Source: Bolinopsis microptera (taxonomy: Eukaryota > Ctenophora > Tentaculata > Lobata > Bolinopsidae). From it: a stretch of DNA of 64,000 bases. The translations under genes and the position numbers were made by a program. The first letter of the stretch is position 1. Every line of letters starts with the position of its first letter. Below are positions 21,831 to 31,984 of this stretch, piece after piece. The stretch lies in contig NC_087078.1 of the NCBI RefSeq assembly GCF_026151205.1, positions 10,062,675 to 10,126,674 on the forward strand, read 5' to 3'. The notes under the pieces are model-generated. The model saw only the letters and a program-made list of their open reading frames with translations, was not told where the DNA came from and searched no databases.

Positions 21831-22479
21831 AGTTTAGCTCACTTGAAACTTCATTAAAAGTTAACTCGGAAAGATCGCACTCTAAAAGTCTTACCGGCGA
21901 ATGAGGCATACTTGCAACTTCTCTGGAGATGTCGAGGTTCTGCGAGGGGGCTTCAGAGATGAGAGTTGCAGTCTGCTGTGTGATGAGGGTGGTCTGTTTC
22001 TTCGTTTCATCAGAGACTTCTTCGATCGCCGTCAGAGCACGTTCTGTTAGATGTTTCACTGCCTTCTCGCACTCCCCATTAACAGTACATGAAAGTAAGT
22101 TGGCAGCCGCAGTTAGACTATTCATGGATTGATCTAAATCAACGACTATTTGACGTGTTAGATACTGTTTAATGGCGGCTTGTTTGGTGTCAGGCTTAGT
22201 AGCCTTGCCATTAAATGTGGAGTCAATAAGACGGAGCCTGTTGTACTCGAAATCAATATCTTCTTTGGAGAGGGTAGGTAAAACGTTTAAACATGTCTTA
22301 GCGCAAAACGTGTAAATTGATGGCACACCAAAGCCCAACATACCGAGGGAGGGTGCCTCCGTGTCTGAGGGTGACCCGGAGGCAGCGGGTTTAGTGATAC
22401 TGTTCTTCCTAGCAGGAGTCTTCTTAGAAGCAGGAGTCTTGTTAGCAGCAGAGGTCGACTTGTTAAGATGGCCGGACAT
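21694..22479 (-). CDS. Retrotransposon ORF1, N-terminal part
   Basis: 261 codons from an ATG. The start is Lys/Thr/Ser/Ala-rich (residues 5-40), a likely basic nucleic-acid-binding tail. A helical, polar region follows with no recognised domain. The last 45 or so codons overlap the next ORF in another frame, and the reading appears to pass to that frame near 21830. Either a frameshift mutation or a real overlap or frameshift signal is possible. The 5' leader up to about 22605 has agtaaaatgatgagaatg repeats. Probably the structural (RNA-binding) part of ORF1; this is inference. Confidence 0.55.
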   Translation of the reverse strand: MSGHLNKSTSAANKTPASKKTPARKNSITKPAASGSPSDTEAPSLGMLGFGVPSIYTFCAKTCLNVLPTLSKEDIDFEYNRLRLIDSTFNGKATKPDTKQAAIKQYLTRQIVVDLDQSMNSLTAAANLLSCTVNGECEKAVKHLTERALTAIEEVSDETKKQTTLITQQTATLISEAPSQNLDISREVASMPHSPVRLLECDLSELTFNEVSSELNFDMHHPGGRITTYYGSVPYMYGRTSNSCLCWATSTHSETCVRATA

Positions 22480-23158
22480 GATAAAATCAAGCAGTTTCTT
22501 ATCAGCAAGTCAGTGCACTTGTGAAAAGATTAGCGAGCAAAAATGTTGATGCGTAATGTAAAGTAAAATGATGAGAATGAGTAAAATGATGAGAATGAAA
22601 ATGAGAAATATATATATATAAAATTATTCAAACAATATACACATAATATAGCAATGACCCTATATAAAATCTACCCTTTAAGAATTAAAAAAGTTTCCCA
22701 AACAATAAAAAATTACCCTTGGCCTTGTGGCTCCAAGTTAAGATCTAGACTGTTTATATCAACAATGTTTTTTCTCGCACCTCTGTCTCCACGGAGAGAA
22801 ATCACTGTTGTTCTTAGGATTTCAAAGCGAAGGCGCTTTGTAATGTATCCTACAGCATCCGAGTACCTCTGGCCAATGTGGTACTCCATCTTACTGGCCA
22901 GCTTCTTAACCAGTCTTTCAGCTTCACCACCCATTCCACCAGAAGTCGAGAAAACTAAAGGTGTGAAGCTTCCTTTCTCCACTTAAAGAACCCTTGCGTT
23001 GTAACATCGCTTTTTCTCATTTTCATGGGACTGGTACATCGCTGGGATCGATTTGCTTGCATTGGAGGGAGCTGGGGTATGAAATAACCTTACATCAAAA
23101 AATGCCCTCTCTGAAGCATTCCAAATCGATCTTGCAGAAATGTCAAGCCTAGCTTGGT

Positions 23159-24626
23159 AGCTAACGAGTTTACAGCATTAGGAGTCAAGTTCGACAACAC
23201 GTCTAGTGGAGCTGATCTCTGCAAAATGAACTACCACAGTAAACTTAGTAACGCCAGCTCCGCTATCAACACCTGGAGTAAGAGAGACTTAACTCTGATA
23301 GGAAAGTGCACAATTATTAAATCTCTTATTCTTTCCCAGTTCACTTACCTTATCATACCACTAGAAACTCCTGATACTAACACCATCAGTAAAATAGACA
23401 CTATGATTTTTCACTTCTTGTGGGGTTGTAAGAGGGATAAGTTGAAACGTGATATTGTTACTTCTCCTCGTGAATGTGGGGGTCTAGGTCTCTTCTATAC
23501 TAACGATTTTATTATAGGTTTAAAAGTGTCACTTATAGGAAAAGTTATCGATCCTAATTTCCAACATGCCTGGAAAAATATTATCATCAATCAGCTTTTA
23601 CACCCAAATATACCAACTGTGTGTATAGAAAACTGTCTCACATTAAAGAATACTGGTTTTACCTTTAACCTACTTCGCCATTATAAGCTTTGGAAGTCTA
23701 TTTCTTCACAGTCAAGTAACAGTACAGTCAACCACTGTGTGTGGGGAAGCGACGTAATAACGGACATTGGCTCCAAGCTCTGGAACGATATTCTTATTGA
23801 TAGAAATATTATCTATCTTTCTGATTTCGTTTCAGAGGAAGGTAACCTCTTAAGTTTCCAGCAATTTCTGAGAAAGTGGGGCCAAACAAGTAGTATGATC
23901 TCTTCGACTCAATATGCGAGTATAAAATTGGGAATACGTCGATTTAATAATACCGATACGTTTACAAGTAACATTACATTTATCGATACCCAACTTTCAC
24001 TTCGCTTTTGGAGAGGTAGGAATACCCCCAACTCTAGAGATACTCCTCTCACTATCAAAGGTAGAAACATTAGAGATACCATGTCTAAGCGTTTAGATCC
24101 CAGCACCCTTCCTCCAATGAGGAACTGGAGTGCTAACCTCTCCTTAACGGATATTGACTGGATTAGTATTTTTACGGATATTTTTACTTCTTTCTCAAAT
24201 AACTTCAAACTTATTCAGTACCAATATAAGCTCCTTCACCGGATTAGTACTTGTCGGTACATGAGATATAAAATGAAGATTGAAAAAGATAGTCCAAATT
24301 GCTCGTTATGTAATCACAACCTCGAAACTATCTCTCACATATTTATTGACTGTCCAGCCACAAGCTCTTTCCTACAGGGAGTAAATCTGTTTATTAGATC
24401 GAATATTGACGCAAATTATGACGACCCATATCGCCACTATTTGATTTGCTTAAATCACAGAGATAAAAGTGTTAACTTCATAAATTCGGTTTGCTGTTGG
24501 TTTATTGGAAGGAGTTTCCAGAACAAGGAACCCCTATTCTGGGAGCGATATCTTAAACATCTTAAGCTTTTCTTATTAGGTGAAAAACCGGATATTATAC
24601 GGTGCCTTAAAGACGTTATACCTTGA
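23159..24626 (+). pseudogene. L1/Tx1-like ORF2, C-terminal part
   Basis: About 488 codons open to a TGA at 24626, lacking endonuclease and catalytic RT because of 5' truncation. FTALGVKFDNTS, INTWSKRDLTLIGKCTIIKS and FHFLWGCKRDKLKRD are the standard L1-superfamily thumb and connection motifs. CSLCNHNLETISHIFIDCP is the zf-RVT Cys/His module. The frame is undamaged, consistent with youth, but it cannot encode a working enzyme. Confidence 0.88.
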
Positions 24627-25151
24627 TGACCATTTTATACCCAAAGTTCTGGATCCACTATACACTCTTGTTTATTTATTTTCTCGAAAATTCAGCCGTG
24701 CCTTACCTTTACCCTTTATTTCACAAGTTGTAGCTAGTGGAGTTATCTCCACTACTAGTATTGATATAGAGTCACATTTAAAACCAGTAGTATCTCTCCT
24801 TTTTCTCTCCATCTTATGTGCAATTTATTACTCTACGGTATATCCACTGACTTTATTCGACGTATTATCTAAAAGAATAAAAAAAATCGTGTGCGTGTGT
24901 TTTTATATTTATTTTGCTACGGCGCATGTGAAACCCCAGGGCATCCAGCACCGGAGAAGCTGAAATGACACTCTCTGAACCCTTGGTGCCGCTCAGATTT
25001 TGCCTCTTGGCTGGTAAGCCGAGTCATGATCGATTAACTCAGCTTCTTCGGTACAACACAGACCGGAGGGTACTATTAGCCGCTTTGCCGGTGGTATCCT
25101 CCTGGTGTCCTGGGGTTTGGCAGGTTCCTCATTTAAAAATTTTAAAAAAAG

Positions 25152-25192
<41 letters not shown>
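23159..25192 (+). mobile_element. 5'-truncated L1/Tx1-like retrotransposon with long A-tail
   Basis: Inserted in RT element copy A with a target duplication of up to 14 bp (AAGCCTAGCTTGGT at 23145-23158 and 25193-25206). Copy B shows the empty site near 48770-48786. It carries the C-terminal half of ORF2, a 3' UTR of about 500 bp and an A-tail of about 43 bases (25151-25192). Clean target duplication and tail indicate a fairly recent event. Confidence 0.92.
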
Positions 25193-25195
<3 letters not shown>

Positions 25196-25417
25196 CCTAG
25201 CTTGGTCTCCTAGGACTGTTCCCTTTGGTAACTCTAGACCATTAACTGGAAGAAGAACTGGCTCAGTCTGCACATCCTTGCATTTCACAGTTCTCATTAG
25301 TTCTGCAAAGGTGTCTCTCAGCGAGTTGTGTCGCAGTGACACATATCCACCGAGTTTGCAGATAAGCGCATGGTTTGCTGAGTATTTCTGGCCATACGTA
25401 CATGTCTTAGGGCAGTC

Positions 25418-26304
25418 CTATAAGTTCAGGTTGTATGTGAGAGCTATTGCGTCTGAGGACTGTTGTTTATTCATCAGATATCCATACTCTTTTAAAAGTA
25501 GTGCTGTTAACCAAGCACTTGCCCCTTTCTCAGCAGCTAGTTGGAACATCAACTTTGCCAATGGTGTTGACTCGAGCTCCTGGCATATTTCTGCTTGTTT
25601 TTGTCGATAGAAGAGATTTCGTTCAGTCGTTATCTCAGTTTTCACTCCTTTGCTATGTCTCCAGTCCTCTGTGTAGTTGTCTACCTGCTTGAGAATAGCT
25701 TCTTTAAGGGGTTTTGTGGCTTTACATGAGAATTTGTACTCTCGGTATACCATGTCCATCATAACTGGTATACCCAATCCTCCATATCTTGGTGGTAGAG
25801 CCATTATGTTCATTAGTTCATCAGTGCAGCTAAACAGCTTGTTGATGATAGCTGGGATAAACTCATCACGTGTTACTTGTTCCAGAGGAGTGAGCCTATC
25901 TGCAACTCCTGGGGTAGTTCTGCACACATAGTTCCATCTTTTACTAAGCCCATACATGTATGCACTGTATGCTGTTTGAGGTTCTCTTGATGCTATATCA
26001 CCTAACTGTTTAAGATCACAACACCATTTTTAACTTTTTCCTCGATGAAAGCCTCTTTTCCTTGATCTGTTCCGATGAAGCTGCCTAGATATCGTCGACC
26101 AATGCTTCTCACATTAAGTTTAACATCTGGGAATAAGTTTCTTGCCTTCTCTTCGTGCTCAGGCTTGACTATCACCCAAGTTCTAGAAGATTTAGGGTTG
26201 TATCCAAAGAGTGGTCCTTTAATGCAGAGGTTATCCCACCACTTCCTCATTTCTTCAAGTATTCCCCCAGCAGCAGAGTCGTCAGCATACCAGATCTGAG
26301 TCAC
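25418..26304 (-). pseudogene. RT element copy A, YADD palm and thumb fragment
   Basis: Starts MTQIWYADDSAAGG (catalytic YADD), then YLGSFIGTDQGKEAF, and after a frame change near 26030 continues MYGLSKRWNYVCR and RYGGLGIPVMMDM. Ends near LIRxxQSSDAIALTYNLNL-like sequence absent from copy B, which has an internal deletion of about 70 bp at this point. Confidence 0.65.
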
Positions 26305-26319
26305 CTTTCTCTCAATGTT

Positions 26320-26919
26320 TCAAGCATCAATCAATGGTATTGTACCACAGGCATAAAATCCCATGGCCGGTGGGTCACCTTGTGTAGTCCCTTCTTCACT
26401 AAAAAGATGCTCATCTCCTCCTGCAATGAACAGTCTAGAAGGCATTCTGTAGGTGTTCATAATGTAAGTAGCAACTTCTGGACATACAATGTACATGTTG
26501 TTGAGAGCTGCCCCTCGGTTCAGCAAGTTGAATGCATTCTCTGCATCCACTAAGATGATAAGTTCAGTTTCAGGGTCTTCAAAGCAGTCCCTTGCAGCGT
26601 GGACTGCTGCTTCCACTCCTCCCTGAAGACCGGCACAAACTTGAATAGGAGCAGTGGCTCCAACCAGATCTTTCTGTAGGAGGGTCATTACTGTTTTCCC
26701 TATTATCTTTCGTAAGACTTCACCTATGCCTACAGGCCTGACTCCAGGCTTTTTATCCAGGGGAACAAGTCGACAAGCTGTCAATGAGGTCAACAGCGTT
26801 GGATCCAAATCCCTGACACATAGTTTCCTTGCTATCCCTGCTATGGCATTACATAGATCCTCACACTTCTTACCAAACTGTTTGGAACACAGCAGTCTCT
26901 TCCACGCATCCGCATCCAT
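26320..26919 (-). pseudogene. RT element copy A, fingers/palm fragment
   Basis: 199 codons beginning MDADAWKRLL, with KPGVRPVGIGE, LQGGVEAAVHAARDCF and LVDAENAFNL (palm motif A). Ends at a TGA just before the YADD region; the same stop exists in copy B, so it predates their duplication. Family assignment beyond non-LTR-type RT is not secure. I recall similar RT proteins in cnidarian gene sets but cannot verify. Confidence 0.65.
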
Positions 26920-26926
26920 TCATCTG

Positions 26927-27344
26927 AATATATACTATTTGTCAGTATTTAAATACTTAGGGGGACAAAAGCTGGGCGGGAGTGGTGAGCACCAAGCTTT
27001 TAAAGTATTTAAGGATGGGACAAAAGTTCAAAAGATTCGTTACAATACTTGAGATTCGTATTTAGATTTTAGTACTATAATATACTACGAAGGAAATAGA
27101 GATATATCTTATTTAAAGCTTTAGAGTGCTACATGGCTATTGTGGAACAAAAACTGTGCATACAGTGAGAACGAACCTTTTAAAAAGAAATGGTAAAAAC
27201 CGTTTAAAAAGTTCAAAAGATTCGAACAAATAAGTTTGACGATATTCCTATTTAGTACTAATGTAGGGACAGGAGACGTGGCAGTTTTTGCGAAAAGTCA
27301 CGTTAAAGTTGATGCCGTGGTGTCAGTAAAATGGTACAGATATA
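26927..27344. repeat. Dispersed repeat, part downstream of RT copy A
   Basis: Continuation of the 13105 side of the repeat after the retroelement stack. TCTGAATATATACTATTTGT matches 5602 and 50441 copies and runs to GTCTCGCTTTATATA. No coding capacity. Confidence 0.75.
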
Positions 27345-27460
27345 TATCGTCTCGCTTTATATATATATAAAGCGAGACGATAACAATCCAGAGACTAAAC
27401 AATCTTACTAAGAATAAACAATCTTACTATATATAGTAAGATTGTTTAGTCTCTGGAGTC
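27345..27460. repeat. Two adjacent perfect hairpins
   Basis: TATCGTCTCGCTTTATATA and its complement form 27345-27382. A second, with arms ccagagactaaacaatctta and its complement, spans 27388-27456 and contains an inner AATCTTACTATATATAGTAA-type palindrome. Both motifs are terminal pieces of the foldback element found whole at 51151-52265. Confidence 0.85.
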
Positions 27461-27584
27461 TTGACTAAGGGGAGATACACTAAAAACGTTTTTGCTCCGA
27501 ACATCGATTTTATTTTATATAATGGTTAAATAGACAAAAAGAATAAGATTGCACACCTTCAAAATTTTCTAAAAATAGTCCCTC

Positions 27585-27840
27585 ATCGAGAAAAAAATAT
27601 ATTTTTCTTTTTCGAACATTTTTAAAATTTGGAGAAGTCTGTCACTGTAATACCGCTAGTTCGGCTATTTTAAAAGTGTTTTGGCTGAGATTTTACTGAA
27701 CATTACTTACACTCCATACAAGACAACCCTGTAAAGGATTTGTCTTAACACTTTTAAAATAGCCGAACTAGCGGTATTACAGTGACAGACTTCTCCAAAT
27801 TTAAAAATTTTTCGAAAAAGAAAAATATATTTTTTCTCAA
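27585..27840. repeat. Foldback repeat, shortened relative of 51151-52265
   Basis: Arms about 27589-27681 and 27749-27840 (GGAGAAGTCTGTCACTGTAA and complement) around a 67-bp centre. The 51-kb element has the same arms but a 326-bp centre, so this copy has lost the middle and part of one arm. The left lead-in (27463-27585, AGGGGAGATACACTAAAAAC) is unpaired here. Confidence 0.8.
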
Positions 27841-28085
27841 ACAGTGCTACTAACTAATTAGATCAGACTCCTTACGATCGTCCTCCTTGAGTTTTTAAAA
27901 TTAGTAACCATGGTAACAACTGTTTTAATACTTTCAACTGTATATTAAAAAGAAACGGTTTTTACCATTTCTTTTTAATATACAGTTGAAAGTATTAAAA
28001 CAGTTGTTACCATGGTTACTAATTTTAAAAACTCAAGGAGGACGATCGTAAGGAGTCTGATCTAATTAGTTAGTAGCACTGTTTG
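27838..28085. repeat. 248-bp near-perfect palindrome upstream of copy 2's 3' end
   Basis: Arms of about 115 bp (27838-27955 and 27968-28085) are reverse complements across tagtaaccatggtaacaac and gaggacgatcgta, with only the central dozen bases unpaired. The right arm is normal 3'-flank of the receptor unit (compare 52440-52570 and 53540-53665); the left arm is an inverted copy of it. Confidence 0.93.
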
Positions 28086-28350
28086 TATTATCATTATCAG
28101 AAATGACGAAAACATGTGTCACCACACTGTACATGAATTAAGTATATTCCCAAAAAAAACAGCTAAGAAAAATATCTACGAAATTTTTTTCAACGCAGCT
28201 GCAAACGATTTAGTATAACAAATAAATATCTTACGAATTTTTTGATCGGTCTAATAAACGTGCATCATTATGTAAGTTTGAGGAAAGTAAACTCATTTAG
28301 TAAAGTTCATTTCAGTTCTACTTCTTTTGAATAGTGTTCATGTTACTCAT

Positions 28351-31300
28351 TTAAATTTCAACGACGCTCCCTTTCGCTTTGGTAGACAGTTGATTAGGCA
28401 ATATCCTCGGGTCCTTTCTATTTCTGGTGAAAATCCATGCCACATTTTTGCAAGATCTAATCCACAAGTCACTGAAAAACTTACTGTATAACACAGGGTT
28501 AATTACAGAGTTGATGGGTAGAAATACTATTGATATGATAGGATAGTGGGGGGTTGCGTCAATAATAGCACCAGAATGCAGACAGCAAACTATGGTTACT
28601 GGCAACCAGCACAGCAGATTCGTGGAAATAATGACGGATATTTTCTGCTGCAACCGTCTGTTCCGTTTCCTTACCTCTTGGCCTGTATGGGATGTTTCCT
28701 GGGTAAGAACCCTGGAAGAAGCTTTAGTGATCGTGTTTATCAGAATATAACACACAGAGATTATAACAAAGCAGATTATGTTCATTGTTAAGATAGTCCA
28801 CGTGTAGATACGCTGAGGGTCATCCTCTTTAACTAGGAATTTAAAGAGGCAGACTCCTTCATTTCCGTAGAATTCAAGCTTCCTCCGGCCGAGTGTATCA
28901 CCTCCGTAATCATTAGAAAACATTCCGTTCACAAGGTCATTTATAGCTGCCCACTTGAGAGAATCCCCCTTTATATTCCCGTAGTACCTTTGCAACACGC
29001 TCAGATGGATTTCTTTTCTAGGAGCTCCAATAAACAATCTCGCTGAAGGGTCATAGGTCATACCATTGACGAAGAAGTCTTCAAACTGTTCTAGCAGCGG
29101 CACTACAGCTATGATGACTGACATCAGAACGATGATAGATACAAGGAGGAAGATTCTGAGGATGGCTCGCTTGTTCACTCTGCAACTAATCATAGACCCA
29201 TTCTTTATCTCCGCCAATCTAGCTAGACCGAGATTTGTCATGGTAACCAGAGAGATCTGGTAACCAACAGTGCTGATAACACCGATCAAGGAACAATGAG
29301 CACTAGTGAGCCATTCCAGTCTCTTAATACAGTAGCTACTCCCGTACACTATCGTGTCCATTACCGCTATATTCATAAGGTAAACTCCTGTTAGCAGATC
29401 TCCTATGTTTATGAGAAGTATCAGCATCTTGTTGTTTAGAGCTGCTTTTGACATTTTATCATTGAAATCAGTTAGAGTTTTGAATATTGTAGTGAGGTTG
29501 AGAACTATGGCCAGGAGAGCTAGAACCCAACATAGGACCTTGAGAAACATGTTCTGTAGGATATCTTTCCCGCAGTCAGAGTTACATTCATCAGAGAAGT
29601 CCTGACAATCTGTGTTTCCATCACACTTCTCAGTGATGGGGATCAGCTGTTCTTTAGATTTACACTGAAACACGTTAGTGCAGTTCTCTTCATCAGAGCC
29701 GTCCCCACAATCATTTACCACATTGCAGACTTGGTTAAAGTTTAAGCAAATGTTATTCTCACAGCGGAAGTAATCGTTTTTGTAATGATTACCTGATTTA
29801 GTGACGAACGAAATGAAAGAATTGTCAGCCACAGTATATACTCTGTTAAGATATTGCTGAGGACAAGAATTGTATTGGATCTTGTTTTTCAAGGGGCAAA
29901 TAGAGTCTTCACAATACCCTGCACAACTCAGTGTCACGTAAATTTCTCCAAAGGTATGATCGCAGTTGATGGTTTTATTAGGACGGAAAATTGTTAAAAC
30001 TGATTTGACTCCGAAGACCTCCATACCTGATAGATTGACTTCACTGACAACGCATTGCCCTGCAATCTCCTGCAGGCTCTCAAGACCAGGCAAGCAATAC
30101 AAGAAAACCTTCTCAATTTCCGCTGCTTCATTAACAGTCAATGCGTTGTTAAATGTGGATGTGATAATATGTGAGCTCTTACAGATCCCTTCCTCGTTTC
30201 CACAGGTATCAATACCATCACAGAGATCTTTAAACTCTACGAAGGCTGTCTGGTCGTTCCTGCAAAGGAGGACCTCCTCACAGGGTTGATTAACTGACAC
30301 TACATTGCGCTTAGTCCGACCAATACCACAAGTTTGCCACCCATCCTCCTCATCAATCCCGTCTAAACAGTCCTCCACCCCGTCCCCCACCCACTCAAGA
30401 GGTATTTCCAGTGCCTGCTCGTGCTTGTAGGCTCGGTGACACACCTTCTTTGTCATGGTGCGGCAGATGGCTAATGTCTCATCAGTCCCATCAAGACAAT
30501 CCTCAATTTTATCACACATCCTGTGTTTATGTATCTGACAAGTTGCAGATAACGTTTCACAGATTTGGTCTATGCCACTGTCACATAACGAGGGGACCAT
30601 CAGCTGGCCATGGCATACGAAATATTCGGATATGGTTGAGATATACCCGCCCACTTCACACGTCACTTTTGACCGGTTGGGATCTGTGCAGTTTGTCTGG
30701 TCCAGGAAGTTATTACACACTGGGATCATGTATGGCTCAGCGTAAATGTCAATTCCCCAGAGGGCAGTACATCTCGTCCTGTTCAGAATGGACACCACCC
30801 AACTGGAAGCAGTCTGTTCTCTAAATGAACCGGTAAACTTGTGGCATTTTTCGTGGCTTGCCGAGGACTCAAGATCTGGACACTTTATTTCTACCTCATA
30901 TTTTGTTAAGCACAGGTGAGAGTCCTGCCCGTTGCAGACATATTCGTACACATCACTTGGTTTAACGTAATTAAAGTTATGACGGTGACCAACACAGTAC
31001 ACACCGTACAGGTAACCGCCACAGAAAGCTTCGTCTTCACATCTGTAGTGGGCATCACACTTACCATTGCATACAGTAGACTGGTACACTACCTGGCCGC
31101 TCCTCAGCTGCACTGTGGTTCTTGCTTCATTCGTACCAGCACACAACTCCTCTGGTAGATCTAGATTATAACAGCCTAGTCTAGATTTCGATTGGTTAGG
31201 TATCAATATTGACTGGTATTGCTTACATGGTTGATCAAAACAAATCCTGTCAGATGAGATCGTGCAGACGGGGAGATCTCCAGTGTACCACACTTTCTCT

Positions 31301-31944
31301 TTCACTTTCTGTTCAGTTGTACAAACATATTTGTTGCAAAATGTTGCGGAGTCCATTGCTATATCCTGGGATTTCCCAAAACCACAGGCCTGGTAGAAAT
31401 GAGGGTCGTTGTCACAGACTTTATCGAAATTAGCAAAGTTGGTTGTTTGGTCAAGAGTTATGTAGAGAGTGTCAGAGTAGGGGCACTGGAGTACTGTCAT
31501 ACCCAGATCTTCAAAGCACACTCTCTTAAGGAAGTTATTCCTCTCAACTATCGGACATGATCCACTAAATGTACCGCAAAACAAATATGTAATTCGTTGT
31601 ATCTGGTTCTTAATATAAGTGTGTTCTATCTTGTTAATGCTATACAGCGTGCTTGCATTGTGGCTAACATTGCGGTTAACATTGTGGCTTACATTGTGGT
31701 CCGCTGGGCAGGAGATGTTGTTGAAAGTGAACATGGAGTTACCTAGCGTAAACTTAGAGTAGGGGCTGGGTTGTGCCAGCCAGCTGATTGCGTGGTTGTA
31801 TCCCATTGTCTGGCAGAGGTGGTCAGGCAAACAGTCCTCTCCGTATGCTTCAAGGCCGTTCAGAACAGGCCCCCAGCTTTGGTCCATCTGAACGATCAGC
31901 ATGCCAAAACCGTTCGTTGTTTGGAGCCCCTTGCTGTTAAGCAA
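28351..31944 (-). CDS. SRCR/LDLa-module 7TM receptor, copy 2
   Basis: Paralogue of the receptor at 167-3775 with the same module order and no internal stop over 1,197 residues. Differences are scattered substitutions plus small in-frame indels. One is near residue 85, where a short Asn/His/Val-Ser tract is longer (NVSHNVNRNVSHN). Others are near residues 208-240 in the Cys-rich part. The protein stops at KGSVVEI, just where copy 1 continues. The frame continues upstream of 31944 without ATG, and the putative acceptor AG is kept although neighbouring bases differ (AAATAAAG versus AAATAGAG). NPVLY and CWLP are intact, so the copy looks functional. Its 5' flank matches the other copies, but the two LINE fragments (33352-36444) and the palindromic element (36883-42205) now lie within it. 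Ligand and expression cannot be inferred. Confidence 0.88.
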   Translation of the reverse strand: MLNSKGLQTTNGFGMLIVQMDQSWGPVLNGLEAYGEDCLPDHLCQTMGYNHAISWLAQPSPYSKFTLGNSMFTFNNISCPADHNVSHNVNRNVSHNASTLYSINKIEHTYIKNQIQRITYLFCGTFSGSCPIVERNNFLKRVCFEDLGMTVLQCPYSDTLYITLDQTTNFANFDKVCDNDPHFYQACGFGKSQDIAMDSATFCNKYVCTTEQKVKEKVWYTGDLPVCTISSDRICFDQPCKQYQSILIPNQSKSRLGCYNLDLPEELCAGTNEARTTVQLRSGQVVYQSTVCNGKCDAHYRCEDEAFCGGYLYGVYCVGHRHNFNYVKPSDVYEYVCNGQDSHLCLTKYEVEIKCPDLESSASHEKCHKFTGSFREQTASSWVVSILNRTRCTALWGIDIYAEPYMIPVCNNFLDQTNCTDPNRSKVTCEVGGYISTISEYFVCHGQLMVPSLCDSGIDQICETLSATCQIHKHRMCDKIEDCLDGTDETLAICRTMTKKVCHRAYKHEQALEIPLEWVGDGVEDCLDGIDEEDGWQTCGIGRTKRNVVSVNQPCEEVLLCRNDQTAFVEFKDLCDGIDTCGNEEGICKSSHIITSTFNNALTVNEAAEIEKVFLYCLPGLESLQEIAGQCVVSEVNLSGMEVFGVKSVLTIFRPNKTINCDHTFGEIYVTLSCAGYCEDSICPLKNKIQYNSCPQQYLNRVYTVADNSFISFVTKSGNHYKNDYFRCENNICLNFNQVCNVVNDCGDGSDEENCTNVFQCKSKEQLIPITEKCDGNTDCQDFSDECNSDCGKDILQNMFLKVLCWVLALLAIVLNLTTIFKTLTDFNDKMSKAALNNKMLILLINIGDLLTGVYLMNIAVMDTIVYGSSYCIKRLEWLTSAHCSLIGVISTVGYQISLVTMTNLGLARLAEIKNGSMISCRVNKRAILRIFLLVSIIVLMSVIIAVVPLLEQFEDFFVNGMTYDPSARLFIGAPRKEIHLSVLQRYYGNIKGDSLKWAAINDLVNGMFSNDYGGDTLGRRKLEFYGNEGVCLFKFLVKEDDPQRIYTWTILTMNIICFVIISVCYILINTITKASSRVLTQETSHTGQEVRKRNRRLQQKISVIISTNLLCWLPVTIVCCLHSGAIIDATPHYPIISIVFLPINSVINPVLYSKFFSDLWIRSCKNVAWIFTRNRKDPRILPNQLSTKAKGSVVEI

Positions 31945-31984
31945 ATAGAACTTTGCTTTGCCTGAGTGAAGATGTTTTTGGAAA

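Larger units (their letters stand above)
13112..22605 (-). mobile_element. Non-LTR retrotransposon (CR1/L2/Jockey-type RT), nearly full length, interrupted
   Basis: Reading on the minus strand from about 22605 to a short A-tail at 13118-13112, it carries ORF1 (22479-20685), a 740-bp gap, then ORF2 with an N-terminal zinc finger, an AP-type endonuclease, an RT with a YADD box and a C-terminal tail. Two DNA elements (17360-19385 and 14120-14873 with about 150 bp of adjoining foreign sequence) interrupt ORF2. Removing them leaves about 6.5 kb, a normal size for these elements. It lies at an (AT)n site at the 3' edge of the RT element copy A, so its target duplication cannot be read. ORF1 and ORF2 belonging to one element is inferred from order, strand and spacing. 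Confidence 0.75.
22609..26926 (-). mobile_element. RT retroelement copy A (KPGVRP-type), split by an L1-like insertion
   Basis: Two parts, 25193-26919 and 22609-23158, together match copy B at 48242-50437. Coding sense is minus. The 5' piece starts MDADAWKRLL directly at the border of the dispersed repeat (5'-truncated) and has KPGVRPVGIGEVLRKIIGK, ILVDAENAFNLLNR (catalytic Asp) and, after a stop shared with copy B, QIWYADDSAAGG (catalytic YADD). The C-terminal part includes GSFTPLVFSTSGGMGGEAER and RYSDAVGY. Extra frame changes near 26030 and the stop at 22984 (in-frame TAA where copy B has a sense codon) make it a pseudogene. The target repeat continues on both sides with TCTGAATATATA. Confidence 0.75.

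Noticed and set aside
22713-22986. Separate small genes on both strands of the RT element 3' part
   Set aside because: The minus frame is the C-terminal domain of the RT element and the plus frame is its shadow.
27345-28085. Rho-independent-type terminators or regulatory hairpins
   Set aside because: The context is eukaryotic and the hairpins are explained as ends of foldback repeats.
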